A stretch of DNA of 20,354 nucleotides from DAIMZM01 sp036733985 (GTDB taxonomy: Bacteria > Bacillota > Dehalobacteriia > UBA4068): the NCBI GenBank assembly GCA_036733985.1, contig DAIMZM010000042.1, positions 1 through 20,354 of the forward strand. The letters run 5' to 3'. Of the stretch, positions 7,225 to 16,286 are shown one piece after another (position 1 is the first letter of the stretch; each line of letters starts with the position of its first letter). The translations under genes and the position numbers were made by a program. The notes below the pieces were generated by a model. It saw nothing but the letters and a program-made list of their open reading frames with translations. It made no database searches and was not told the origin of the DNA.

Positions 7225-7254
7225 ATCATAACACGCTGTTCAGGTGGTTTGCAA
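7225..7254 (-). promoter_or_regulatory. Promoter of the aldehyde dehydrogenase-selenoprotein operon
   Basis: On the minus strand, TTGCAA (7254-7249), an 18-nt spacer and TATGAT (7230-7225) predict a start near 7218 and a leader of about 70 nt. A second TATAAT (7281-7276) lies upstream without a good -35. The 304-bp gap 7149-7452 holds only this promoter, the possible operator upstream of it and the xth terminator. Confidence 0.6.
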
Positions 7255-7288
7255 TAAATGCGGCGCGGACAGAGCATTATATTTCATT

Positions 7289-7307
7289 ATCACCAACTTA
7301 CGATGAT
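7289..7307. promoter_or_regulatory. Possible LysR-type binding site upstream of the operon promoter
   Basis: An imperfect dyad: ATCA and TGAT arms separated by 11 bp, with an extra C/G pair inside. It lies about 70-90 bp upstream of the predicted start at 7218, where LysR activators usually bind. No second copy near lysR was identified, so the link to the LysR protein here is speculative. Confidence 0.25.
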
Positions 7308-7340
7308 AGATAAATTCTATCGCCGTGCCGCATTTTAGAC

Positions 7341-7378
7341 AAAAAAAGAAGCCGGTATAAACAAAATATTATATCGGC
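7341..7378 (-). terminator. Rho-independent terminator after xth
   Basis: On the minus strand GCCGATATA (7378-7370) pairs with TATACCGGC (7359-7351), with one A.C mismatch and a 10-nt loop, followed by TTCTTTTTTT (7350-7341). It lies 75 bp after the exonuclease III stop and closes the metG-to-xth operon. Confidence 0.75.
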
Positions 7379-7452
7379 ATATCTTATTTTATATGAATTC
7401 TGTTATCGCTTTTTGGCGGTTGCCGACCAGCGGCAGCCGGGCGGTTTGGGCT

Positions 7453-8208
7453 TTAATCCGCCATTTCCAGCACCACCGGGCAATGGTCGGAGCCCGGCAC
7501 ATCCGGGAGTATCTCCGCATGGCGTATCTGCTCCCGGAGTTCTTCCGCCACAAAGAAATAGTCGATGCGCCAGCCGATATTCCGCTCCCGGGCCCGGGTC
7601 TTCATATCCCACCAGCTATAATTGCCCCCTTCCGCATTGAACAGGCGAAAGCTGTCGATAAAGCCGGCGGCCAGGAAGCGGTCGATCCAGGCCCGCTCCG
7701 CCGGCAGGAAGCCGGTATTCTTTTCATTCTCCTTGGGCCGGGCCAGGTCGACGGGCTGATGGGCCGTGTTCACATCGCCGCAGACGATCAGGGGCTTATC
7801 CGAGCTTCTGGCGTATTCCAGGGTGGCTTCGTAAAAATCCAGCTTATACTGGAGCCGCTCCGGGCCGTTGCCCCCATTGGGGAAATAGCAGTTGAACAGG
7901 CGGAAACGGGGATATTCCAAAATCAGCGTCCGGCCTTCGCTATCGAAGCGCTCAATGCCCAGGCCATAAGCCACCTGCTGCGGCTGCTGCCGGGCGAATA
8001 CGGCCACGCCGCTGTAGCCGGGCCGCTCCGCCGAATTGATAAAGGGGATGTAACCCGGCCATTCCAACAGCTCCCGAGGCAGCTGTTCCGGTTTGGCCTT
8101 GATTTCCTGCAGGCAAACAAGATCCGCGTTGATCTGGTTCAGGGCCTCCAGAGCGCCTTTTTTCACCGCTGCCCGTACGCCGTTGACATTCCAAGAGACG
8201 AATTTCAT
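7453..8208 (-). CDS. xth: Exodeoxyribonuclease III / AP endonuclease
   Basis: A 251-residue member of the endonuclease/exonuclease/phosphatase fold that cuts DNA at abasic sites and degrades 3' ends in base-excision repair. It shows MKFVSWNVNGVRA at the N-terminus, the metal ligand Glu35 in CLQEIKA, NCYFPNGG, GDVNTAH (usually GDFN in the family), and the C-terminal GSDHCPV with the catalytic His. Length is normal for the XthA/ExoA family. The start is ATG with AAAGGAT upstream, 16 bp after the ksgA stop. That ribosome binding site is the second copy of a 13-bp tandem repeat whose other copy spans the end of ksgA. It is the last gene of the metG operon. Confidence 0.93.
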   Translation of the reverse strand: MKFVSWNVNGVRAAVKKGALEALNQINADLVCLQEIKAKPEQLPRELLEWPGYIPFINSAERPGYSGVAVFARQQPQQVAYGLGIERFDSEGRTLILEYPRFRLFNCYFPNGGNGPERLQYKLDFYEATLEYARSSDKPLIVCGDVNTAHQPVDLARPKENEKNTGFLPAERAWIDRFLAAGFIDSFRLFNAEGGNYSWWDMKTRARERNIGWRIDYFFVAEELREQIRHAEILPDVPGSDHCPVVLEMAD

Positions 8209-8215
8209 AGCACAT

Positions 8216-8241
8216 ATCCTTTCGCTAAATCCTTTCGCTAA
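8216..8241. repeat. 13-bp perfect tandem repeat at the ksgA/xth junction
   Basis: ATCCTTTCGCTAA occurs twice head to tail (8216-8228 and 8229-8241). On the minus strand one copy encodes the KsgA C-terminal Ser-Glu-Arg-Ile and the other supplies the ksgA TAG stop and the xth ribosome binding site. Confidence 0.9.
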
Positions 8242-9076
8242 CCGCTGTCAGCCGCTGATAAAGGGCCTGGAAATCCGGGAGCCCCAAAGCCTCGGCCCGG
8301 GTCTGGCTGCTGATGCCGGCAGCGGCCAGCGATTCCAGCCAGGCCTGGCGGGTCAGGCCCAATTGGGCAAAGGCCCCGTTGGCCAGGGTTTTCCGCCGCT
8401 GGGCAAAGCAGGCCCTGATCAAGCGGAACAAGCCCGCCGCCTCCGCCTCCGGCAGGGGCGGTTGCCGCCGCTCAATGCGGATCACCGCGGATTCCACTGC
8501 CGGCCGGGGATAAAAGGCCCCAGCCGGAACGGAGAAGCACAGCCGGGCCCGGCCATAGTATTCCGTGAGCAAAGTCAGGGGGCCGTTCTCCCGCCCCTGG
8601 CCCTGGCAAATGCGGAGCGCCGCTTCCTTTTGCAGCAATAGGGTCAGCGAAAGCCAGCCGCCCCCCTGGGTCAGCAGCCGCTGCAGCAGCGGCGTGGTGA
8701 TATTATAAGGGATATTGCCAAAGACGCTATAGGCCGGCCAGCCCGCAGCTTTGGCAAAGGCGGCGTAGTCAAAAGCCAAAGCGTCGGCCTGCACCACCCT
8801 GACCTGGGGCTCATCCGCAAACAGGGCCCGCAGCCGGGCCGCGAAGGCCGGCTCGATCTCCAATAGCGCCAGCTGGCCCGCGGCTTTGGCCAGGTATTGG
8901 CTGAGGGCGCCCAGGCCCGCGCCGATCTCCAGCACGGCCCCGGCTTCCCCGGGCCCCAGCAGCCCGGCGATCTCCGCCAGTATGCGCTGATCCAGGAGGA
9001 AATTCTGACCCCGGAGCCGGTGGGGCTTCACCCCGGCCGCCTGCAGGGCTTGGATGATCTCAGCGGCGCTATTCAT
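8225..9076 (-). CDS. ksgA: 16S rRNA dimethyladenosine transferase KsgA/RsmA
   Basis: A 283-residue SAM-dependent methyltransferase that dimethylates two adjacent adenines near the 3' end of 16S rRNA during 30S assembly. Motifs are RGQNFLLD (22-29), the SAM-binding LEIGAGLGALSQYLA (49-63), the catalytic NIPYNITTP (121-129), and FYPRPAVESAVIRI. The ATG at 9076 overlaps the stop of the YabE-like gene by 4 nt (ATGA), indicating translational coupling. An upstream in-frame start would add 16 residues unlike the family. In Bacillus subtilis the order is yabE-rnmV-ksgA; here rnmV (the 5S rRNA maturase gene) is absent between the two. Confidence 0.95.
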   Translation of the reverse strand: MNSAAEIIQALQAAGVKPHRLRGQNFLLDQRILAEIAGLLGPGEAGAVLEIGAGLGALSQYLAKAAGQLALLEIEPAFAARLRALFADEPQVRVVQADALAFDYAAFAKAAGWPAYSVFGNIPYNITTPLLQRLLTQGGGWLSLTLLLQKEAALRICQGQGRENGPLTLLTEYYGRARLCFSVPAGAFYPRPAVESAVIRIERRQPPLPEAEAAGLFRLIRACFAQRRKTLANGAFAQLGLTRQAWLESLAAAGISSQTRAEALGLPDFQALYQRLTAVSERI

Positions 9077-10257
9077 TGGGCCAGCACATACATGGCCACA
9101 TGGCGGCGGCCCCAATTGATGCATTCCTGCTCCGTATCCATATACAGGTCCACGATATTGCCCTTCACCGCGCCGCCGGTATCCTCGGCAGTGGCAAAGC
9201 CATAACCCACGATATAAACCTTGGTGCCCAGGGGGATCACGGCGGGATCCACAGCCACTGTGCCTACCTTGGGCACAGTGCCGGTAAAGGTGCGGTTGCC
9301 CGTCCAGGTATAGGCGGTGGTTTCCACGGTGAACTGCTGGGTATAGTAAAAGGAAGCGCCGCTTTCCGTGGTGGCGGTCATCAGTTCCGTCAGGCCGCCG
9401 TCCCCGCTCATGACAGCCGTGAAAGCGGAAACCGCCGGCCCGTAACCCAAGATCTCATCCACCGGCTCGCTGACCACCAGGGTGGTCAGCAGCTTGCGGC
9501 TGATTTCCTCATCGTCCCGGTAAATCACCTCGTAGGTGCTGCGCCTGACCCCTTCCTTGCCGGGGGAGATCACTTCGTTGCTGCCGGGGGTCAGATAGGT
9601 GAATTCCTGGCTGACCAGACCGGGAGGGATACTCTCGTTCTCCGTCACCACCTCGGTGCGGACGCGGCTGACCTTGATCTCCGTAGCCTCGTAGATATAT
9701 TTCAGCAGGGGCAGATTGACCTCGTCCTTGGGGGTCAGGGTCACGCCGGCCTTTTCCAGGGCTTCTTTGACCGTAATCGGCTGGCTCTCCACCAAATACG
9801 TCTGGCCGTCCGCCACAATGGAGATGGGGATGGACAGTCTGAGCCAGATGGTCATGCCGTCTGTCAGGGGCTGGGAAAGGTCCTGACCGATATAATCGGC
9901 AGCCTCCAAGCGGATGCGCTGCTCGTTCAGGAATTCTTCCACAGTGGCGCAATTGGTGCTGATGATTTCCGGCTGGCTGTTGATATTCAGCAGCACATTC
10001 ACGGAAGTCAGCTCATCCACAGCCACATTCCCCGCCACCCAGGCGCCGCTCCACAGGCCATAGCCCACGCCAGCGGCCATCAGGGCCAGGGCCACATAAA
10101 GCCAGATGGTGTGGAAGGTTTTCCGCTGCCTGGGCCGCTTTTGCTTCCGGGGCGGCGGGGGCGTGGAAAAACCAGGCTTGCTGTCCTGCTCCTGGAGCTG
10201 GGCTTCGGCTAAGGGGCCTAAGCCCTGTTTATTAATTTGGCCTTTGCTCTTAAACAT
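9073..10257 (-). CDS. YabE/RpfB-like cell-wall protein with DUF348, G5 and 3D domains
   Basis: A 394-residue secreted or membrane-anchored protein. A Pro- and basic-rich cytoplasmic segment (about 30-48) precedes one transmembrane helix (about 51-71). Then come two DUF348-like ubiquitin-fold repeats (NVLLNINSQPEIIST...; IVADGQTYLVES...TVKEALEKAGV), a G5-like region (EVVTENESIPPG...), and a C-terminal 3D domain (AYTWTGNRTFTG...AVDPAVIPLGTKVYI...AEDTGGAVKGNIVDLYM) with the conserved Asp residues of the lytic-transglycosylase-like double-psi barrel. Such proteins act on peptidoglycan in growth or spore revival. I chose ATG 10257 (GGAG 7 nt upstream) over TTG 10263. It keeps the B. subtilis yabE position between tatD and ksgA. 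Confidence 0.87.
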   Translation of the reverse strand: MFKSKGQINKQGLGPLAEAQLQEQDSKPGFSTPPPPRKQKRPRQRKTFHTIWLYVALALMAAGVGYGLWSGAWVAGNVAVDELTSVNVLLNINSQPEIISTNCATVEEFLNEQRIRLEAADYIGQDLSQPLTDGMTIWLRLSIPISIVADGQTYLVESQPITVKEALEKAGVTLTPKDEVNLPLLKYIYEATEIKVSRVRTEVVTENESIPPGLVSQEFTYLTPGSNEVISPGKEGVRRSTYEVIYRDDEEISRKLLTTLVVSEPVDEILGYGPAVSAFTAVMSGDGGLTELMTATTESGASFYYTQQFTVETTAYTWTGNRTFTGTVPKVGTVAVDPAVIPLGTKVYIVGYGFATAEDTGGAVKGNIVDLYMDTEQECINWGRRHVAMYVLAQ

Positions 10258-10280
10258 AAGCAAACTCCGCTAAAAACTTG

Positions 10281-11054
10281 TTAATGTCTTTCCCGGAACA
10301 GGGCCTTGCCATTGGCCGTGGTCAGCTCTGCCAGCTCAGCCTCGTCCAGGCCCCGGATCTCCGCCAGCCTGGCGGCGGTATAAGCCACCCGGGCCGGCTC
10401 GTTCGGCTTGCCCCGGAAAGGATGGGGGGAAAGATAGGGGCAATCCGTTTCCACCAGCAGCCGGTCCAGGGGCGCCCGGGCCGCCACCTCCACCGGGGTT
10501 TTGGCGTTGGCAAAGGTCAAGGGCCCGGCAAAGGAGATATAAAAGCCCTGGCTCAGGCATTCCCTGGCCATTTCCCAGCTGCCGCTGAAGCAATGCATGA
10601 CCCCGCCGTTGATCCCGGCCTTTTCAGCTTTGATGATCCGCAGCAAATCCTGATGGGCGTCCCGGCCATGGATGACGATGGGCAGCCCCGCTTCCTTGGC
10701 CACCGCGATCTGGGCCCGGAAGGCCTGCTGCTGCGCTGCTTTCACCGTATCGGGATAATGATAATCCAGGCCGATCTCGCCCCAGGCCACCACCAGGGGG
10801 CTTTTGGCCAAATCCAGCAGCCGTTCCAGCAAAGCGTCGCTAAAATTGTCCAGCTCGCTGGGGTGGACGCCCACCACAGCCCGGACCAGCTCGGGATATT
10901 TCTCCGCGATATGCACCGAAAGCAGGGAGGATTTCCAGTCGCAGCCCACGGTGTTGATCAGCCCCACCCCGGCTGCCTTGGCCCGCTCCAGCACCCCGCC
11001 GATATCGCTGAACAGGCGTTTGTCATCCAGATGGGCATGGGTATCGTATAACAT
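10281..11054 (-). CDS. tatD: TatD-family metal-dependent hydrolase / 3'-5' DNase
   Basis: A 257-residue TIM-barrel metallohydrolase of the TatD/YabD/YcfH family. Ligands and motifs are MLYDTHAHLDD at the N-terminus (HxH), GEIGLDYHYP with the bridging Glu, VIHGRDAH, VMHCFSG, and VETDCPYLSPHPFRGKPNEP near the C-terminus. TatD proteins are 3'-5' exonucleases linked to DNA repair and RNA quality control. The frame is open 76 codons upstream, but the ATG at 11054, which shares one base with the metG stop (TGATG), gives the standard N-terminus. Operon position after metG matches Bacillus yabD. Confidence 0.92.
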   Translation of the reverse strand: MLYDTHAHLDDKRLFSDIGGVLERAKAAGVGLINTVGCDWKSSLLSVHIAEKYPELVRAVVGVHPSELDNFSDALLERLLDLAKSPLVVAWGEIGLDYHYPDTVKAAQQQAFRAQIAVAKEAGLPIVIHGRDAHQDLLRIIKAEKAGINGGVMHCFSGSWEMARECLSQGFYISFAGPLTFANAKTPVEVAARAPLDRLLVETDCPYLSPHPFRGKPNEPARVAYTAARLAEIRGLDEAELAELTTANGKALFRERH

Positions 11055-13000
11055 CAGCTCAATTTGCTGCCGGTGGGCAAATCCGGCGCTTCCACCACTT
11101 TCAGGGCATCGCCATACTGGGCGGACAGCAGCATGCCATGGGATTCGACGCCCCGGATGGTACGGGGGGCCAGATTGGCTACCAGCACCAGCTTTTTGCC
11201 TACCAATTCCTCGGCCTGATACCACTGGGCAATGCCGGAAAGCACGGTGCGCACCTCCCGGCCCATTTCCAGACTGAAGCAAAGCAGCTTATCCGCCTTG
11301 GGCACCTTTTCGCAGGTCAGCACCTTCACCACCCGGAGGTCGATTTTGGCAAAATCGTCATAGACGCAAGGGGCCGCCAAAGGCTCCATCATATCTTCCG
11401 GCTCAGGCTCCGGCTCTGCCGCTGTTTCTGCCATTGCCCCATCCTCCGCCGCTGCCTGGGCAATAGCGGCCAGATCGATCCGGGGGAACAGGGGCTGGCC
11501 CCGGCGGATCAGGATGCCGGCGGGAAAACGTCCCCATTCCAGGCTGTCCCAGTCCGTCAGGCCGGGCTGGGCGCTGATGCCCAATTGTTCCCAGACCCGC
11601 TCCGGCAGGCCCGGCATCACCGGAGCTGCCATAATCGTGACCAGGCGGATCACCTCCGCCATATTGTAGAGCACCGTAGCCAGCTTAGCGCTGTCCCCAG
11701 CCTTGTTCAGGGCCCAGGGGGCCGCGTCGTCAATATACTTATTAGCCTTGCCCACCAGCTTCCACAGCTCAGCCAGGGCATTGGCCCATTCCATCTGATC
11801 CATCAGCCTGGCATAGCGTTCCGGCGTGTCTTTGGCCAGCTCGATCAGCTCGCCGTCAAATTCCGTGGCCGCAGCCGGGGCTTTCACCACGCCGGCCTGG
11901 AATTTTTCGATCATGCCTGTGGCCCGGGACAGCAGATTGCCGTAATCATTGGCCAGATCATTGTTGATGCGGAGGGCCAGGGCCCCCTCGCTGTAACTGC
12001 AGTCCTGGCCAAAAGGCATTTCCCGCATCAGGAAATAGCGGATGGCGTCGGCCCCGTAGCGCCCGCAAAGCAGGATGGGATCCACCACATTGCCCCGGCT
12101 TTTGCTCATCTTGCCCTCGCCCAGCAGCACCCAGCCATGGCCCAGCACGGTTTTAGGCAGGGGGAGGTTGGCGGCCATCAGCATGATGGGCCAGATGATG
12201 GTATGGAAGCGGATGATATCCTTGCCCACCAGATGCACGTCGGCGGGCCAGAATTTCTCGTAAAGATCCTCCCCCTCTTTTTTCAAGGCGGAGATATAGT
12301 TGATCAGGGCGTCGAACCAGACATAGATCACATGCCTTTGGTCAAAGGGCACGGGAATGCCCCAATTAAAGGTGGTGCGGGAAACACAGAGATCCTCCAA
12401 CCCCTGCTTAACAAAATTGACCATTTCGTGGCGGCGGCTGTCCGGCTGGATGAAATCCGGGTTTTCCTCAATAAATTTCAGCCAGCGGTCCGCGTACTTG
12501 CTCATTTTGAAGAAATAGCTTTCCTCTTTCATCCGCTCGGCAGGCTTGCCGCAATCCGGGCAGGCATGCGCCTCCCCCACTTGCAGCTCGGTAAAAAAAG
12601 TCTCGCAGCTGGTGCAGTACCAACCCTCGTATTCGGATTTATAAATATCCCCCTGGTCATAGATCTGCTGGAACAGCTCCTGGCAATAGCGCATATGGGC
12701 CGGGTCGGTGGTGCGGATGAAGTCGTCGTTCTCCACTTCCAGCACCTGCCAGAGGGTTTTGAAATTCTCAATGATCCCATCCACGAAAGCCTGGGGGCTC
12801 ATGCCGGCGTCGGCGGCCCGGCGCTGGATCTTTTGCCCATGCTCATCGGAGCCGGTAAGGAAATAGGCCTCATAGCCCCGCATCTTCTTATAGCGGGTCA
12901 TGGTATCCGCGGCCACGGTGGTATAGGCGTGGCCGATATGCAAATTATCGCTGGGATAATAAATGGGCGTGGTGATATAGAATGTTGGTTTGCTGCTCAT
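11054..13000 (-). CDS. metG: Methionyl-tRNA synthetase with C-terminal tRNA-binding domain
   Basis: A 648-residue class I synthetase charging tRNA-Met. It shows the HIGH motif (residues 21-24), FLTGSDEHGQKI, a zinc knuckle of two CxxC pairs (Cys129/132 and Cys147/150), KMSKS (297-301), an anticodon-binding helical domain, a Pro/Glu-rich linker (about 530-550), and a C-terminal Trbp111-like OB domain (IDLRVVKVLTCEKVPKADKLL...NLAPRTIRGVESHGMLLSA). This is the layout and length usual in Firmicutes. ATG start with GGAGG-like sequence (GCGGAGGCAGCAGC) upstream. First gene of a five-gene operon from the promoter at 13047-13075. The leader is about 40 nt, too short for a T-box. Confidence 0.96.
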   Translation of the reverse strand: MSSKPTFYITTPIYYPSDNLHIGHAYTTVAADTMTRYKKMRGYEAYFLTGSDEHGQKIQRRAADAGMSPQAFVDGIIENFKTLWQVLEVENDDFIRTTDPAHMRYCQELFQQIYDQGDIYKSEYEGWYCTSCETFFTELQVGEAHACPDCGKPAERMKEESYFFKMSKYADRWLKFIEENPDFIQPDSRRHEMVNFVKQGLEDLCVSRTTFNWGIPVPFDQRHVIYVWFDALINYISALKKEGEDLYEKFWPADVHLVGKDIIRFHTIIWPIMLMAANLPLPKTVLGHGWVLLGEGKMSKSRGNVVDPILLCGRYGADAIRYFLMREMPFGQDCSYSEGALALRINNDLANDYGNLLSRATGMIEKFQAGVVKAPAAATEFDGELIELAKDTPERYARLMDQMEWANALAELWKLVGKANKYIDDAAPWALNKAGDSAKLATVLYNMAEVIRLVTIMAAPVMPGLPERVWEQLGISAQPGLTDWDSLEWGRFPAGILIRRGQPLFPRIDLAAIAQAAAEDGAMAETAAEPEPEPEDMMEPLAAPCVYDDFAKIDLRVVKVLTCEKVPKADKLLCFSLEMGREVRTVLSGIAQWYQAEELVGKKLVLVANLAPRTIRGVESHGMLLSAQYGDALKVVEAPDLPTGSKLS

Positions 13001-13085
13001 GCTGCTGCCTCCGCTTCCATCTCCATTTTTGCTGTCTAACTAATAAAGTATAGTGATTTTTGCTTATTATGTCAAGTATAGCCAC
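12945..13085 (-). other. Short reading frame (46 codons) behind a perfect Shine-Dalgarno, overlapping metG
   Basis: Just after the feoB stop, AAGGAGGTGAT (13100-13090) matches the 16S anti-Shine-Dalgarno completely, and a GTG at 13085 sits at good spacing. The frame (V-A-I-L-D-I-I-S-K-N-H...) runs 46 codons and ends inside metG. The metG promoter lies within it. The peptide is basic and matches nothing I know. It may be the eroded start of a lost Feo-associated gene, a leader peptide, or an unused site. Coding status is doubtful. Confidence 0.25.
13047..13075 (-). promoter_or_regulatory. Near-consensus promoter of the metG operon
   Basis: On the minus strand, TTGACA (13075-13070), a 17-nt spacer and TATACT (13052-13047) predict a start near 13040. 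The octamer CTATACTT occurs at the -10 and again just upstream of the -35 (28 bp apart), which could be an operator repeat. Confidence 0.85.
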
Positions 13086-13101
13086 TATTATCACCTCCTT
13101 T

Positions 13102-14979
<1,878 letters not shown>

Positions 14980-15369
14980 GCCCAGGCTTTTCCTTTCTTT
15001 TTATCAAGATGCTCCGGGCCGTATCCCGGCGCAGGGCCAGCTGATAGCCTTTCACCCAGAGCAGCAGCGGATCGCCCAGAGGGGCCCGGCGCAGCAGAGT
15101 CACGGTTTCCCCCACCATCAGGCCCAGATCCAGCAGCCGCTTTTCCCAAAGCGCGCCCAGGGCGTCCAGGCCGATGATGACCCCGCTTTCCCCTGGGCAA
15201 AGATCGTCAAGTGTCAAAGCCATGCCCGCCTCCTCCAGCCTGCCTTGTCCCTTCCCTCTATCTTTATGCTTGACCCCTACCCCAATATGCCGCCAAGCCC
15301 TCCACAAACTGGGCCGGCCGCCGTTGCCGCCCGGCAAACCTTGCCGCTGAACAGCCTGCCAGCGGATAC

Positions 15370-15396
15370 AAAAAGAGCCCCTCCGGCTGGAGAGGC
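15370..15396 (-). terminator. Rho-independent terminator after the DUF4097-like gene
   Basis: On the minus strand GCCTCTCC (15396-15389) pairs with GGAGGGGC (15384-15377) around AGCC, then TCTTTTT follows. The stem has 8 bp including one G.T. It separates the envelope-protein pair from feoAB. Confidence 0.8.
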
Positions 15397-15452
15397 GTCC
15401 TTCGTCATCCATCATGGCCGCCTGCCCGAGGATACGGCAGCCCGGCTTTTCC

Positions 15453-16286
15453 CTAATACGCCGTGCAAATGTTGACGGCGCCCACATTGCATTGGATGTC
15501 CAGCTCCCGCTCAGCCCGGGGATAGCCAAAACCGGCGTCCACAAAACCGCTTTGCCGCCGGCCGTCAATGGTCACATCCCCCAGATCCACCTGGACCTGT
15601 CCCTGGAGCGCCGCGCTGCTGTCGGCGCAGGCCAGGGTCACGCTGCCCCAGCCGCAGGATACATTGCCCTGCCGGCCGGAATAATTATCCAGCTTCACCC
15701 AGCCGGTATCCAGGCTGAGATCCGCGCCGGCAGTGACCAGATCGTCCATGCTCAGATAGCCTGCGCCCATGGCAATGGTCACGCTGCCCTGGGCTTCCAG
15801 CCCCTGTATGTTAAGAATGCCGCTGTCCTGGCAGATAGCCACGGTCTGGAAACAATAATCCGCCGGCACCACCAGGGTCAGCCGCAGGTTTTCCCGGTAT
15901 TTGCCCGGCTCCCGCCAGTCCGCCAGCTGCCAGCCGCCCTTCAGCCCAATACTGAGCAGGCCCTCTTCCTGCTCCACTTGCAGATGGCGCTCCTTGCCCT
16001 CATAAATCAAGGCAAAACGTTCCCCTTCCCGGATGGTGACTTTTGCCAAGCCGATATCCAGCTTCAGGCTGGTCACCGCATCCGGCCCCTCCGTGGGAAG
16101 ATCCGGCAGCTGATCTCCGGCCGCCTGCCCCTGCAGGGATTGCCAAAGCGCCCCGCCCTTGATGCCGCTGGGAAAAGTCAGCTCCGACGGCAGCAGGCCG
16201 CTTAAGCCCGCATAGAAGGTGAGCCCTAGGCCCACCAGCAAAAAGATAGCGGCGATCAGCAGGGTATTGCGGAAAAACCTCTTCAC
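15453..16286 (-). CDS. DUF4097-like membrane-anchored beta-repeat protein
   Basis: A 277-residue protein with an N-terminal transmembrane helix (about residues 8-28) and an extracytoplasmic beta-rich region of short repeats (LKLDIGLAKVTI, GSVTIAMGAGYLSMDDL, ADLSLDTGWVKLDNYSG, GNVSCGWGSVTLA, VQVDLGDVTIDG), the pattern of DUF4097/LiaF-C-like proteins. No enzymatic motif is visible. The GTG start at 16286 overlaps the stop of the upstream membrane-protein gene by 4 nt (GTGA), with GAGGTG upstream. A longer frame to 16583 exists, but its first 99 residues look like out-of-frame translation of the neighbour. In other Firmicutes such proteins accompany envelope-stress or PadR-regulated membrane proteins; function unknown. 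Confidence 0.75.
   Translation of the reverse strand: MKRFFRNTLLIAAIFLLVGLGLTFYAGLSGLLPSELTFPSGIKGGALWQSLQGQAAGDQLPDLPTEGPDAVTSLKLDIGLAKVTIREGERFALIYEGKERHLQVEQEEGLLSIGLKGGWQLADWREPGKYRENLRLTLVVPADYCFQTVAICQDSGILNIQGLEAQGSVTIAMGAGYLSMDDLVTAGADLSLDTGWVKLDNYSGRQGNVSCGWGSVTLACADSSAALQGQVQVDLGDVTIDGRRQSGFVDAGFGYPRAERELDIQCNVGAVNICTAY

Noticed and set aside
11138..13039. 633-codon open frame on the plus strand
   Set aside because: It is antisense to metG; the His-rich translation has no recognisable family.
13001..13046. T-box leader for metG
   Set aside because: The leader from the predicted start is only about 40 nt, too short for a T-box.
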